Shown: piece after piece, positions 38,081 through 50,697 of the stretch
How the letters are laid out: every line of letters begins with the position of its first letter
How positions within the stretch are numbered: position 1 is the stretch's first letter
Assembly: GCA_017590115.1 (NCBI GenBank)
Contig: JAGGNK010015336.1
Span: 186,001-250,000 of the forward strand
Length of the DNA: 64,000 nucleotides
Direction of reading: 5' to 3'
Origin: Montifringilla adamsi
Lineage: Eukaryota; Chordata; Aves; Passeriformes; Passeridae
Translations under genes and position numbers: made by a program
Notes under the pieces: generated by a model
The model's input: only the letters and a program-made list of their open reading frames with translations
Told to the model about the DNA's origin: nothing
Database searches by the model: none

Positions 38081-38368
38081 GAATCATAGAATAATAGAAT
38101 CATTGAGTTGGAAAAGCTCTTTAAGATGAAGTCCAGCCATTAACTCAGCACTGTCAAGTTCACCACTAAACCATGTCCTCAAGTGCCACATTTACATGGC
38201 TTTAAGTACTCCCAGGGATGGTGACTCCAGCACTTCCCTGGCCAGTGTATTTCAATGCTTGGTAACCCTTAACCTTGGTAAGTTTTCCAGATATTCCATC
38301 TAAACATCCCCTGGTCCAACTTGATGTCATTTCCTCTGGTTCTGACAATTTTAACTGGGAAAAGAGAC
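38081..38368 (-). mobile_element. CR1 LINE 3' fragment
   Basis: Doubled inverted tail (gaatcatagaataatagaat), then cactaaaccatgtcctcaag, tcccagggatggtgactcc and cctctggttctgacaatttt. Antisense CR1-Y-like end. The (GAA)n run lies at its far edge. Confidence 0.9.
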
Positions 38369-38370
38369 CC

Positions 38371-38413
38371 AGAAGAAGAAGAAGAAGAAGAAGAAGAAGA
38401 AGAAGAAGAAGAA
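38371..38413. repeat. (GAA)n trinucleotide microsatellite
   Basis: About 14 uninterrupted AGA/GAA units immediately beside the truncated end of a CR1 copy. Length is likely variable between individuals. Confidence 0.95.
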
Positions 38414-38500
38414 AATGTTTATTAGTCTAGAATTAATGTGCCAATAAATGTATAAAAATCTTATGTTTTAAGGAGACAATTAACCAGTTTGATGACCTTG

Positions 38501-38634
38501 TGTCCTGGCCTTGAAGGTCAGACTGGATGGGGTTCTGAGCAGCCTGTCTAGTGGAGGATGTCCCTGTCATGGCAGAGTGTTGGAATTGGATGATCATTAA
38601 GGTCCCTCACCATCCAAGTCATTCTAGGATTCTA
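38501..38634 (+). mobile_element. CR1 LINE 3' fragment
   Basis: gtcctggccttgaaggtcag, tgtctagtggaggatgtccc and gttggaattggatgatcatt, ending attctaggattctatga. Sense orientation, tail to tail with the antisense copy at 38081 across the (GAA)n run and a short unique stretch. Confidence 0.9.
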
Positions 38635-40339
38635 TGACTGTGATTCTTGACATCACTCATGACCTTGCAACAATGCCTACAACAACAGCAATTTATTCTG
38701 ATAGCTCAGTCAGCACTGTGACCCTTATTTCTGCTGGAGCACCCTTTTCAAGCAGTTGGTCTGAAATGTTTCTTTCTCCAGCTGGTACTCTGATGTATCC
38801 TGCAACAACTCCACTCCAGTGAAATGTCTTCATGTTCTGGGCATCCCTGCCCAATTCTAGAGCCACACTGGAGATCTTGCAACTGAGCTCACCCTCAGCA
38901 TGACAGCAGTAAATCAGATACGGGAGCCTGGGCATGTCAGACACAAAGGAGACAGAAGAGAGGGAGTGCTGGGGGTGTAAAACCTTTCACTGTGCACAGC
39001 TGAAGCAAGGGGTTAATTCAAAATACAAAGAAACTCGGCAGCCTAAGTAAGTGCTAATCATCAATTTTCTTTTTGCACTATATTACTCTGTCAGCTGATA
39101 TCTTGTTAGGTTGGAGGCTGGTGCTGTTTATCCTCTCCAGCACAGTTTCCCATTCTTACACCACCCTTCTCTACCCTTCTCAGTGAAGCCCTTTTAAAAG
39201 CCCAGAAATATTTCTGAAACATTTTTCTCCTTATATTTTCAATGCAAAATAATATTTTCAATGCAGAAATAACTTTCCAAAGGGAACAATTTTGCATCTT
39301 GGCAACTCCTAGGTCCATAAGTTATATTTTATATCCCATTGAGAGGAAAAAAAAATCACATTTTAACCAAAGATAAACTCAAATTTCTTCTCCTATGACT
39401 TCCAGAAAATAAAGTTGTGTAGATTTTTATATACAGAAGACAAAAATAATGACCCAGGCTGAATATGGCTTATTCATGGCCTTAAGCCAAGACGTATATA
39501 GAAGGAAATCTTAAAGGATTAAATTTGAGAGATGAAGAAGAAATTCACAAACAGGAAAACTTATTTTAAATGGCGACTGACTGGTATTTTTCCGAGGTTT
39601 GAAATATTCCAACTAGTCTGGGAAGAAAGGTTAAAGGACATCAAGCTTGTGACATGGTCAAAGGGAAATAATATACGAATTTTTTACATGGATATCCATA
39701 ACTCATGCATTGTATATTTACTGGGCAGAGCCTATTTTTTCCTTTCCATTGGACTTCAAAATACAGAGCAAAGTCAGTGTCAATATTGATGGTAACATTT
39801 GCACCCAGCTGCTGTGAATTTACAGATTGAGCAACATTGTCAAAAAACCCCAATGAAATACATTTTGCAATTGAAAATACTGGTGTATTTCTTTTTGATG
39901 CCTTTAAAGAAATACTAGCACATTAGATGACATAATTTGAGAAAAGTCTTGAGAAAAAAATAAAAAATAGACATTTTGAAAGAAAAGAGGTGGGAAAAAA
40001 AAAGGCCAAGGTTTGTCCTGTCAGAAGGGAGGGGTGAGTTGAGGTGAAAGCAGAGAGAAGAGCAATTTTGAAGATTTTTCTGTCCATATGAATGAACCAC
40101 ACAGCTGAGTGATCGACAGTGCAAGTTTGGTCTTCATACAATGTAAAATATGAACAGATGGAAAATATGGGAGGAGGAAGAACAGATTTCTGAAGGAGCA
40201 CTTAAAGAAGGTTGAATTTCACAGAGTGAACATCAGACACCTTAGGGCAGGATGGTGGGGTGACTTGGCAGAATGGCAAGCCAGAAGAATGATTTTACTG
40301 TTGATTTTGGAGACTGTGGGATACTCTGTATGATTTAGA

Positions 40340-41220
40340 AATTAGAAGAATATAAGAAGTGCTCTACAGAGTTAGACCAATGTTGCACTTAGTCCCTAAT
40401 CGTGACTTCATTAATAGCTAATAAAACAGTCCTAAAGAAAAACAAAGTGAATCGACAGTAAAACTCCAGAATGATCTCCCTGGCTCCAGTAATTTTTATT
40501 TTTGCTTGTTCCTAGATGAGAGGACGGTACTTAACAACCTTCAGTAGATTTCTCCCTCATGAAATGTACAATTCCTTTTTGAATTTACACAAGCTGATTC
40601 CGCAGCAAGTTTCAAAACTTTGCCACATTGTGCAAAAAAAAAAAAAGCAACTCCTTCTACATATTTGGCACTTATTCATTTTACTTGATGACCCTTAATA
40701 CCCTTATTAGGCTAGAATGCAATCCTTCCTGGTTCTGACTCTCCATATCATCCATGATTTAATTAAGCTTCTATCTTAGTCTTCTTCAGTCTCTGTTTCC
40801 TGCAGGACAATAGCACACTATTTTCTTGACCTTCATCTGAAAACCTCGTCAAAATTCTGATTATTCCTGCCAGTCTTCTCCGTGCCTTTGCAAATTTCAG
40901 TTTACTCATATTAAGGTTGCAATTGTTTGGGAAGCAACAAAGGCAGGATTTGCTCCTGCCATGATGTACACATGCAGTGACTGCTTTGGTCTCAGTTATT
41001 TTCCTCATAATTGCAAATTCTCTTGTCTTTGACTGCTACTGAGCATTTCATGGACCTACCTACTGTAATCCCAACATCTTCTAACAACTGGGTCAAAATT
41101 TGTAATTCTGTGTATACATTTTATACTTATCAATAAGAAATTTCATCTGCAGTTTTGTTTCTTCCTTCACTGTCCTTAAGGCTTTCTGTCTGCATGTGTA
41201 GTTAGTTGATCTCTCTTCTA
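40340..41220 (-). mobile_element. Ancient CR1/L3-like LINE relic
   Basis: Pieces in colinear order resemble the antisense strand of old amniote CR1/L3 elements: gagttagaccaatgttgcac, then tgactgctactgagcatttc, caacatcttctaac and ataagaaatttcatctgcag. The copy is very diverged, with gaps. It ends just before the LTR at 41236, so the LTR may have landed inside it. Judged by eye; bounds approximate. Confidence 0.5.
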
Positions 41221-41235
41221 ACATTATTTATTTAC

Positions 41236-41674
41236 TGTTGATGCCTGGAGAGGCTGCCTAGAACAGAGGCTAGACAGTGTTAAAGGAACAAAGTAGGGAT
41301 TTATTTAAAAGGCCTTCAAAGGATACACTTTGGGCAGTGCAAGAGCCTGGCCGTGGCTCCACCAAGATAGACTCTGACCCACAAGTTTTCACACTTTTAT
41401 AAGTTTTGGTCTATTTACATATTGGGTTTAATTGTCCAATTACAGCTTCAGGTTATGAAGTCCCACCCTCCCAGATTGCTGCCCCCAATTTGTTGTTGTT
41501 TATATTTTTTGGGCCCAAAGCTGCAGCGGTGTCCTTGGTTATGGGGCTGGAAAAGGATTGTTTTGTCTGACTAAACTGTGAGGAGATCTTGCTAACACTT
41601 GATATGAAGTTAAGAGTTATAAACTAATGCAGTGCAGAATCTGGAAAATATGAAAGCTAAAACTTGAGGCAGCA
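41236..41674 (-). mobile_element. Solo LTR of a passerine endogenous retrovirus
   Basis: About 440 bp from tgttgatgcctggagaggct to aaaacttgaggcagca, beginning TG and ending CA on the plus strand, with aaggaacaaagtagggattt and ggctccaccaagatagact inside. I recognise it as a passerine LTR in reverse orientation; AATAAA on the minus strand at 41305-41300 supports that polarity. No internal viral genes are next to it. No clear target-site duplication. Confidence 0.8.
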
Positions 41675-42125
41675 CTAGTGTTAGATAATTTTGCCTTGTT
41701 GTTCATTTCATTTTCTAGGACAAGATCTGCTCACACCAGCCCCAGTGAGACTCCACAGGTGACTTCTGACCACTGTGAAGCTCTGCACTGAGCATTGTAG
41801 GAAGCTCAAAGTAAGGTAAAAGGCTGCCACTTGCAGTGGAGGGGGAGCCTGAAAAACAGGAATAATTTTCCAACTTCTGCTGGCCATGTATAGTTGCTTT
41901 CCAGGAAAGTGGAATATATTAAAAAGACAATCTGCTTGTAAGGTTCCCGATGTCATTTGTTGTTCTGGGAAACCTTTGCATCTTCCCAGTACAAAACTTT
42001 TCCCTGAAATGCAGATGAAAAAGCACACGTGCTGTTCAAAGTAAAATACAAGTTCAGCGGGTAAATTATGAGATCTTGCTGCTTTGGCTGGTCTGATAAG
42101 CTGCACTCCCTCAGGGTGGTGTCAC

Positions 42126-42545
42126 TGAATCACAGAATTGCAAAGACTCTCAGAATTGCATTGGCCCAGCACTGCCAACTCCACCACTAAACCCTGTCCC
42201 TAAGTGACACATCTACGAGTCTTTTAAGTGCCTCCATGGATGGTGACACAACACCTTCCCTGAGCAGATTGTTCCAAAGCTTAAGCACACTTTCTGGGAA
42301 GAGATTTTTCCTAATATCCAATCTAAACCTCCCCTGGCACAACTTGAGGCCATTTCCTCTCGAACACTTGTTTATTACTTGGGGGCAGGGACTGACCCCC
42401 ACCTCTCTACACATTCCTTTCAGGTGTTGCAGAGGGTGATGAGGTTCCCCCTGAGCCTGTTTTCCCAAGCTAAACAGCCCCACCTCCCTCAGCTGCTCCT
42501 CATCAGACTTTTGCTTCACTCCCTTCACCAGGTCCTCTGGAGTCA
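42126..42545 (-). mobile_element. CR1 LINE 3' fragment, about 420 bp
   Basis: Inverted tail (gaatcacagaattgcaaag), then caccactaaaccctgtccct, atttttcctaatatccaatc, cttgaggccatttcctctcg and gctgctcctcatcagacttt: a long antisense CR1-Y-like 3' end. Confidence 0.93.
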
Positions 42546-44129
42546 CTGCTCAGCAAAGTCTGCTGCCTCACTGGAACCCAGGTGAAAGGTGGGCTGAAAT
42601 GAGATGAGATGTGGTGAGAATACTTCCTGCATTGGTAAAGCCCTTGGGTCATTACCCATTGCTGCTTTTTCATGCAGGAAGTGATGAAGCTGCAATGAGA
42701 AGTCTAAGAGCAAACATGAGAGACTTCGGAATCTCGGCCCAAAACAACACCCAGTGTTCCAAATGAAATCTCACAGGCTTTAATTGCAATGGAATAATTG
42801 ACCTTCCTGCTCATTTATACTTTCCAGTATGAGATTTTTCATTTTCTGCAGTAGAATTCTCCTGCCTGTTGCTGGAAATCCACTTCTGGGAGTTACCTGC
42901 AGTAAATCAGATATAAAATGCACCTTAGAAGAGCATGGAAAAGGAAGGCAGTTTTGTTAGGGACATGCACATCCCACTGACAGTCACTACAAAAGAAAAG
43001 GTACAATAAGGCAAACCTGAGAAATTATGGAGGAGGATAAATAGCCAGACTATAGGAAAAAGAAGATAGCAGTGATTTTCTGGATTAGACGCCAGTATTT
43101 TGAACCACAGATAGGTGTATGAGGAGATTCACTCAATTGTCCTATGAAACAAAGATGTAGAAATAATAAAACAAGGAAAGAAACCCAGCAGCATCAACAT
43201 AAGGTGAAAAGCCTCACTACAAGAATTTCCTGTGGAAATTTCCCTTTCTCACTCATTATTTCTAATGTGAAAATTTTAATCTTGAGGATTTTTGATAAAT
43301 TTTATGTTGGGGCAAAACTTTGTGATGCAATTTGTTCTTCTTTCTAGACTCTTCATGAAATTTTTACCCAGTTCTCTAAGCTAGCTCATGCACAGAATAA
43401 CTGTCTGACCTTCAGGTTTTCCCAGTACACCCAGTCATGGCATGCCTGAAGGAAGGGACTGCACCTGGGGACTGCCTGGGCAAGGCCAGACTCTTTTCTG
43501 GTAGCAACAAATGTGGTAAGCACCAGACACAACAATCAGTCATGAGCAAGTGCAGCTAAGAGATGGGAAGGCAGATTTGACCTTTACCACATCTTTGTCC
43601 TTCCAAATGTCAGAGCAGTTAAAGAATTGCTCTTGTTTCGTCAGACAGGACATTAGTCTCTGCCTGGTCTTTTCAGCTTGTTGTGTTCCTTTTACTGATA
43701 TAACAGTTTTGTGGGTCTGGTGAAAAGCCCCATCACACCACATTCTTCATGGGTTTTTTTACAATTTTTTTCACTAGTGATAATGAGAAATACTACAATG
43801 GAGCCAAAAAACTGATTTAGTAATTTTGGTGAATTGTTCAGTACAGCTTCAAAAAATGGCTTCTCTGTAGGATCTAACTGATGGTATCAAAGGGGGCCTG
43901 AGACTTTCTCCTTCTTCTGTCAATGCTGGGAGCTCCTCTCCCAAACTGAAAATCCTATTTAGGTATTACAGCTTGTGATGATTGTAGGAGGTCTCATCTT
44001 CCCCACACGCCAAGCAAAACCTGAATAATGATGACTGCCCTCAGAAATTATTATTTTCTTAATACTTAGTTTTAAACTATTGTTCCTAAACTATCACAGC
44101 ATGCCCCATGAAAATGTTTGTCCTGACGA

Positions 44130-44640
44130 GCATTATTGAGTTGCCCCTCAGAATTCTTATTTCATATCCTCCAAATCTTTTGCCAGTCTTGCTGCTTTTT
44201 TCACACCTCTCTAATTTGTCTCTGTATTTAAGTCTCTGTCAGTAGCTGCACAAATTCACCCATTCATAAATAGACATAAATAAATAGAAATAATTTATTC
44301 TCAAATTTTTTTCCCCTGGTCTTAGTTGCACATTTACTAAAATGCACTCCCTTCCATCACTGAAGTCTTTAATGAAGACATATCAGTGACTATGGATTCA
44401 GCATCTCCATTCAAACTGACTAATACTTTTGGGAGTGATTTTCCAATCTGTCATCCACCTGTCATCTTTTGCTCATTGTGTATATCTGAAAATGTGGCAT
44501 CAAGCCTTATCAAAAACCAGTATAAGTCATAAAGTACCATTATGTCACTTTCCTTGTATCTGGTCATCCAGTACTTCTTAAGGAAGGTGAATAAATTGTT
44601 TTAATGGGGTGTCACAGACTTCTGGATCCCAAAATTTATC
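44130..44640 (-). mobile_element. Ancient CR1/L3-like LINE relic
   Basis: gtggcatcaagccttatcaa, aaccagtataagtcataaag and gtatctggtcatccagtact correspond, in order, to a familiar antisense segment of old CR1/L3 reverse transcriptase. The left part (about 44130-44400) is weaker. Heavily diverged and non-coding now. Confidence 0.45.
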
Positions 44641-45279
44641 AGTCTGAGAACCTGATCAAGCTTCATGAGTGAGAATTATACCAGGCTTTTAAAAGAGCAC
44701 ATAATCTATCAGATTTAAAAGCATTAGCAAATCTCTCTCTCTCATAGGATTAAAACATTTTTCCATACCCACAGCATCCCATAGTGATTGCCTAAGAGGT
44801 TAATGGGACCATCTTTATCAAAGATGACAACCATCAGACAGAAAATACCCCCCTGGAGGACCTATGGGTCTGTTTTTTCCTGAGGTGCAGATAGGATGTG
44901 AAAGAGAACCTTCAAAATACTTTTCAGAGTACATTTTTCAATCTGCTTTCATGGGTTTGTTCACATTCCAAATAAAAATTCCTCGAGAGTTACTTGGAAT
45001 ACAGACAGATACGTTTAATCCCTTCACCTCTTCACCTGGAGACAGCATTACCCTAAAAAAAACCAAAAAAACAAAAAAAACCCCACTGTGTTGCATTGAC
45101 AACAAGCACGTGGCAGAACAGGTGCTTTCATTTGCAGACTCAAAGTTGTCTATCCAGAGCTGCCAAACACCAGCTTTTTACAACACCCAGGGCTGTGTCC
45201 TGCTTTGGGCTCCAAATTACAAGAATAAAGTGGCTGAGCTGGGCATTATTCAGGGAGTTGGATGAGTGCTCAAAAGTCA

Positions 45280-45480
45280 GGAAAACATAACCTAAGAAAA
45301 CAGATTGGAAGGAATGGATTGTTTAGCCTAGCAAAAAGGAAATTGAGGGTGGACATGGCAGAAGTCCTGAAATATGTAGGAGTTGCTGAAAGGAGAAAGG
45401 CAGTAGATTTTCCTGCATACCCATCTGGGTTAGGTCAACAAGCAGTGGGTTTCAGCTGTCTTTAGGGAGATAAACTGTCA
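45280..45480 (+). mobile_element. Probable diverged CR1 fragment
   Basis: atggattgtttagcctagca, caacaagcagtgggtttcag and the following ctgtctttagggag resemble the sense CR1 end of ORF2 and start of the 3' UTR, with a gap between. The similarity is partial. Confidence 0.4.
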
Positions 45481-46195
45481 GAGTAAAAACAGAAAGAAAT
45501 AGTCATGAAATATTTATTCTTGGAAATATAGGTTGAGGGGGGGTAAGGGTTGGAATTTGAAGAAGCACTGCTGGGACAGATTTGTATGGAGGAGAAACAT
45601 GGAGTAGGTGGGAGTCTCTGAAAGTCCATTAAACCCTGTTCTCTGTGATTCACCACACAGCTGTGGCTCCCTGGTTATAGCTTCATCCCTTTATTGACTG
45701 CAGTGGCAAACATCAAATTGTTTGTCAGCTTAGTTATTGCAGAGACAGCAGTGTTGGCACCAGTGACTCAGTTCTGGATGGGCTTCCAGGTACATCCTTT
45801 TTGACACTTGAACTCAGGGCCCTTTTTCTCCATTTTACTTCAGTAGTTGGGAAGCATTGGTAGTTATCTACTTTTGCATGCAGTGAGATGGAAAGATTTC
45901 AGGGCACATTTGTGTTTGAAGCAACCTGAGTCCAACAGCTTCCAGTTTTTGAAGGTTTGTTCTCTTTATTGTTGACCATACTCACTTCAACTCACGTATC
46001 TAAATGCTCAAGAGCAATAAGATCATCTCACTTGACCATTCTTATTTAATCTTTCCTCCTCCTGCTGAGACAAATCAAATCTGTTTGCTGAGATACACTC
46101 AGCATTTCCCTTTGGTTGTAGGGAAAGAGAACAGTGCTTATTTTAGCATGACCTAAAAAGAATTTATCCAGAATAAAATTGTTAAGAACATGAAC

Positions 46196-46569
46196 TTGGT
46201 CTGTTCAGCCTCCAAAAGAGGAGACTGAGGAGAGACCCCATTGATGTTACAACTTCCTCATGGAGGGACAGGCACTGATCTCTGCTCTGTGGTGACAGTG
46301 ACAGGACCCGAGGGAATGGCCTGAAGTCGGGGAAGGTTTAGGTTGGATATTAGGAAAAGGTTCTTCCCCCAGAGGGTGGTTGGGCACTGAACAGTCTCCC
46401 CAGAGAAAGGGTCACAGCCCAGAGCCTGACAGAGCTCAAGGAGTGTTTGGACAACACTCTCAGGGCACAGGGTGGGAATGTTGGGAATGGTGCTGTGCAG
46501 GGCCAGAAGTTGGACTCGATGATTCTTGTGGGTCTCTTTCTACCCAGCAGATCCCATGGCTCTGTGATT
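46196..46569 (+). mobile_element. CR1 LINE 3' fragment, about 370 bp
   Basis: cttggtctgttcagcctcca, gaggagactgaggagagacc, gggaaggtttaggttggata, gttggactcgatgattcttg and the tail atggctctgtgatt. Sense, 5'-truncated. Confidence 0.92.
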
Positions 46570-47331
46570 AGCAGTACCAGTCCTTAAAAAGGAGAGCTGA
46601 ACCAGGAATGGAGTTTTAGTGGCTTTTCTTTAGGGGACTGTGAATCTTTTCATGTCAGCAATTTGCTTTGTCATATTTCTCTTCCTTGAGCACCACAGGG
46701 TTGTTTTCATTAACAAATCCAGAGTGGAAAGAGAGCTGCTGTATTAATCAATAGCTGAAGGAAATAAATCTCTGCTCTTTCCTGCAAATGTGCTGCTGCG
46801 TGATGTGGTTTCCTTGAGAAAGTTTTATTCCTGACAGAAGCCAGCCATCTGCTGGAGTGCTGCTGCAATAACCCTTTCCAGGGCTGCAGGACACAGCCAC
46901 TTGTTGATGTTTGAAAAACTTAAAACCCCAATTTTTTCTTCAAACTACATGAAAAATAAGCAGCTTGGTAAAAAAAATGGGAAACTATGCAGAGATACCT
47001 TAAAAATAGACCATTAGAGAGGTGCTAAATGCTGATGGAGGTGAAAATATCTATGATGAGAAAATGGAGCACAAAATATGAAGCAGAGATACAGCATCTA
47101 TCTGCATGTTGAAAACCTGAACAATGATATCAGAGTGATGAAAAGATCTTTGAAGGAGGAATTCATCACCATGGAATGGAGCCCACCAAGAGGAGCCAGC
47201 CACAGACATTCTGCCCACAGAAAGCCCAGCCACCTGAACAGTTTGTTTGCATAATGGGATAAAGGATTTAACAGGGGAAGAGCATTTTAAGATTTTGTAA
47301 GATTTAGGATGCAAGACCTTTAAGGGGATTC

Positions 47332-47372
47332 TGTAAATGTGCAAAATTAATGATGTAAATGTGCAAAATTAA
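47332..47372. repeat. Short tandem duplication, 22-bp period
   Basis: tgtaaatgtgcaaaattaa occurs at 47332-47350 and again at 47354-47372 with a tga spacer. Perfect copies. Confidence 0.95.
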
Positions 47373-47885
47373 TTATGGGATGATTAGGGGAAGAATTGGA
47401 TGTGGGGAAAGGGAGGTACTAAGTTGGACTGGGGACAAAAAAGCCAGAAATAAAGAAGAAAGGAGCTGGATATGTGTTACCATGTTACTGGTGAGTGGAC
47501 AGTGCTTGATCACTACAATCTGTCCTGCATCCTCATGAAATCCTATTTCCAGTCATCCTATTTATTCCAAATTCAAGTCTCAGTCCCAGTGAGCTTCCAG
47601 GTGACTGGGATGAGAGATCTGGGTGCCAGCACCTGGAGGACACTGAGGTTCAGAGGCTGCTTATTGAGCAGGAGGGAGGACACAGACCAGCTGCTGAAAT
47701 CCACATTGAGAATGTGTATTTCAATAGCAACCTTCAGTACTGGTCAGCTAGAGGGGATGAGAGGATTGCGCCGTCTTTTTTCTTGTTTCTATGAGTGCTG
47801 AGTGTGTTTGTGGGGATGTTGACCAAAAAAAAAATTCTCTTTCTGCATTGATCTGTGTGTCTGAGCACATGTGGAGCCTGTAAAA

Positions 47886-47916
47886 TGTGTGTGTGTGTGT
47901 GTGTGTGTGTTTGTGT
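47886..47916. repeat. (TG)n dinucleotide microsatellite
   Basis: About a dozen TG units with one TT interruption near the end; the complementary strand reads (CA)n. Confidence 0.95.
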
Positions 47917-48542
47917 CTAAGACCAGTAGGGAAATTATCAAAATAAAAATCACCCAAACAACTTCACTGCATATATTCAGTTTTCAAAAGTGACTGGAGG
48001 AGGAGGGAGGCAGGTGGAACAAACTGTTCACCACGTTTAGCTTGGAAACTAGGACTGTGTTTTTTCCTTGTCCTGATGGAATCTGTAGCTCCTGGTCCCA
48101 TGCCTGTCTTTGCTGCTTGCCACCACAGCCAGATGGAGAAGGGATCATGTCACCTCACCCCTGAACACTCTGCTCTTTGCCCCTCAGTCTGAGTTGATTT
48201 TTAGTAATGGTGCAGGAAGTCATATCTCAGAAGCAAAAGGCTGAATATGCTGCTTCAAGGCAAAGCTGATTAGCATCTTTCCTTGGGCAGAGAGGTGTAT
48301 CCCGTTAGCTAATGGGGCTGAAATAATAATGACTTGCTTAATAGTCTCTGGCAGTAACCTGCTGCAGCACTGCTTAGAAATGACAGCTTGATGATAGGAC
48401 AAACTGGCTGATTTACCAAGTGAATTACCTCTGGAAGTGCACCCAGACCTCAAACTGTGATTTTTAACTTAACACCAAAGTTTGTTTCCCACCCACACAA
48501 CACTGGCTTGCTTACATTTTCATTACCTTCCACTGACAGGTC

Positions 48543-48545
<3 letters not shown>

Positions 48546-48575
<30 letters not shown>
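48546..48575. repeat. Poly(A) run, 30 nt
   Basis: Uninterrupted A run on the plus strand. No processed-transcript sequence is recognisable upstream of it, so I do not call a retrocopy tail. Confidence 0.95.
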
Positions 48576-48576
<1 letters not shown>

Positions 48577-48737
48577 ATGAGCAGAGGAAACATGATGATG
48601 GAAAAGCATTAATTGAATTAGAGGCATGAAAATGCACGCTCACTATCAAGAGGAAAAACAAAAAATCCTCCACACCTCTTCCAGACAAGGTGTAACGGTG
48701 GACTTGGCATGTCTGGGTTGATGTTTTGTTGGTTTAT

Positions 48738-48785
48738 CTTCAAGGTCTTTTCCAGCCTAAATGGTTTTGTGATTCTCTGATTTTC
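48738..48785 (+). mobile_element. CR1 3' tail remnant
   Basis: cttcaaggtcttttccagcc, aaatggttttgtgattctct: just the last 45-50 nt of a sense CR1. Confidence 0.7.
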
Positions 48786-48929
48786 TGACTAGACCACAGA
48801 TTATCTCTGGAATTTGTATCTAGGGAAGAGTGTCAGGACTTCTCTCTGTGCATCCATTGGCATTGGTGTGGCCACTGGGACTTTTCATAGATGCAAAAAG
48901 ACACTCACAGCTAAAAAGTGGCATCTGGG

Positions 48930-49375
48930 AAGACAGCAAATCCTCAGCATGATCCCTTACCATCCCTGTGGGCATCCTGGAACAGCTCTGGAGTGCACTG
49001 GGTGTACCAGTGAGCCCAGGAGCTGCTGCCATGGAGAGCCCCAAGGGGAGCAGCTGTCCCTGAGAGGCTGCAGCCCAGGAAAGGGCCCAGCCTGGGGCAG
49101 GGAGGAGTGTCCCAGAGGGGCTGAGAGGGACTGACTGCTATCCCACCCCTGTGCCCCATGGGGCAGAGGAGTCGGGAGTGAAGGGGAGAGGGGTGATTGG
49201 GAAAGACCCTTGGGTGGAGAGAAGGTGTTGTTTGAATATTTGTGTCTTTGTTTTACTGTCAGAATCTATTTTAATGTTTTGTTTTGTTTCGTTTTTTCTC
49301 TTTCAAGTCTATTTTGCCCTTGACAGTAATGGGTAAGGGATTTTACTTTCCTTACCTCAATGGACAAAGTGAAAA
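48930..49375 (+). mobile_element. Diverged avian ERVL-type LTR fragment
   Basis: gctgcagcccaggaaaggg, gtgccccatggggcagagga, tcgggagtgaaggggag, aagtctattttgcccttgac and agtaatgggtaaggga follow the order of the 3' half of a common bird ERVL LTR, forward orientation. Both ends are unclear and it is diverged. The open frames of 60-106 codons here come from this GC-rich LTR. Confidence 0.6.
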
Positions 49376-50697
49376 TGCAAATATAAGGGGAAAAGCTCCC
49401 CCCAGACTTTCATTTTGCAGCAAATTAGCAAGAGCAGGAACACACTTCCTACTTCACTAAGTAATTAATCATTAAGCAACTACTTTTCAGTAATTTGTCC
49501 CCCATATTCTCATGCTAAGTCTGCACCTGCATCTTAAAATATGGAGCCTGGATAAAACAGCCACAAGCCAGATAAGTCAGCAAAGTCACCTGAAGCTGGC
49601 ATTGTAGAGAGGATGTGGCTCACACCACCCAAGTGAATTCCATCTAGGACATCCTGTGGTTTGCTTTTCAGGTGTTTTTAGTGCCTCCAGTCTGAGCTGA
49701 GGTATCTCTCCCTGTGCATTTGACTCCTCTCTAACATAAGGTGCAGTACTTTCAGAGAGAATCCCTGTCCAGGTGTCCATCAGGAGCAGGAGAAGTGTGA
49801 CTGCAGGAGACCTAAGTAAAAAAGTTACTTCAGAAACTCACTCAGTCTGCTGATTGATTCCCATCGACTACAAAGCCACACAAAAAGTCTTGGCCACACC
49901 AAGGCCTCTTGTACTCTTTGCTCATCTCAACTTTATTGGACTTCTTAGATCTCTTTTGCTCTGAAAATGTGGCTGATTCCTGCATGCTGTTTTCTGTTCC
50001 TTACTGGGGCAGGAACACTTAGAGGGCCTTTCATAGCTTCTGTCCCTCTTTACACCAAGAATTAGCAGGAAAAGAAATATGAGTAAAAAGGCACTGTGTG
50101 TTTTGTACCTCTAACAGCTCATTTGGGTTTGCTTCTGGGTTTGGCTGGCAGCTCCACACATCCTTTTTTTTAACTGAGCCAATTTCAACTTTGCTACAAT
50201 AAATTTCAAGAGATGGAAGTGTCAGCAAGCTGCCTGGGTAGAAGGCAATGCATTCAGGGAGCATAGTTAGAAGTATTCCCTGCTAATGATTTTTGAGCAC
50301 TGCTCCATTTATTGACGTTGCTGCTGCAATTGCCTGAAAGCGTGTCACCCCCAGGGCCTCAGTGAATATTCAGAGAAAGCCATTATGTTCAATATCATGT
50401 CTCACACAAACTGAAGATTAGGGCAACCTGTTGGCACAAACATCCTGAGAGCATTAGCACATGGATCTCAAAGGCAAACACAGTGCCAGCTCCTTCCTAA
50501 AGTTGTAAGTCTGTTTTCCAAGGGTTTAGTGTGCCCAGGTTACAGGAGCAGGAGCAATCAGAGCCGTGTTTGTTGTGTTCCAGCCCCACATTGATAACTA
50601 GAAGTCTCAGTTTCGTGTAGCAGGCTTTTCCCTTTGCTGAGCTCTTCTGGAAAGAGCCCTTTGGTTGCTCATACTCAAAGCCAGCACTACCAGCAGG

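Noticed and set aside
41708..42106. 132-codon minus-strand frame with hydrophobic patches.
   Set aside because: No recognisable family, start context, splice site or poly(A) signal; length is within chance for the window.
48546..48575. Poly(A) run as the tail of a processed pseudogene.
   Set aside because: No gene-like sequence precedes it and no flanking duplication was seen.
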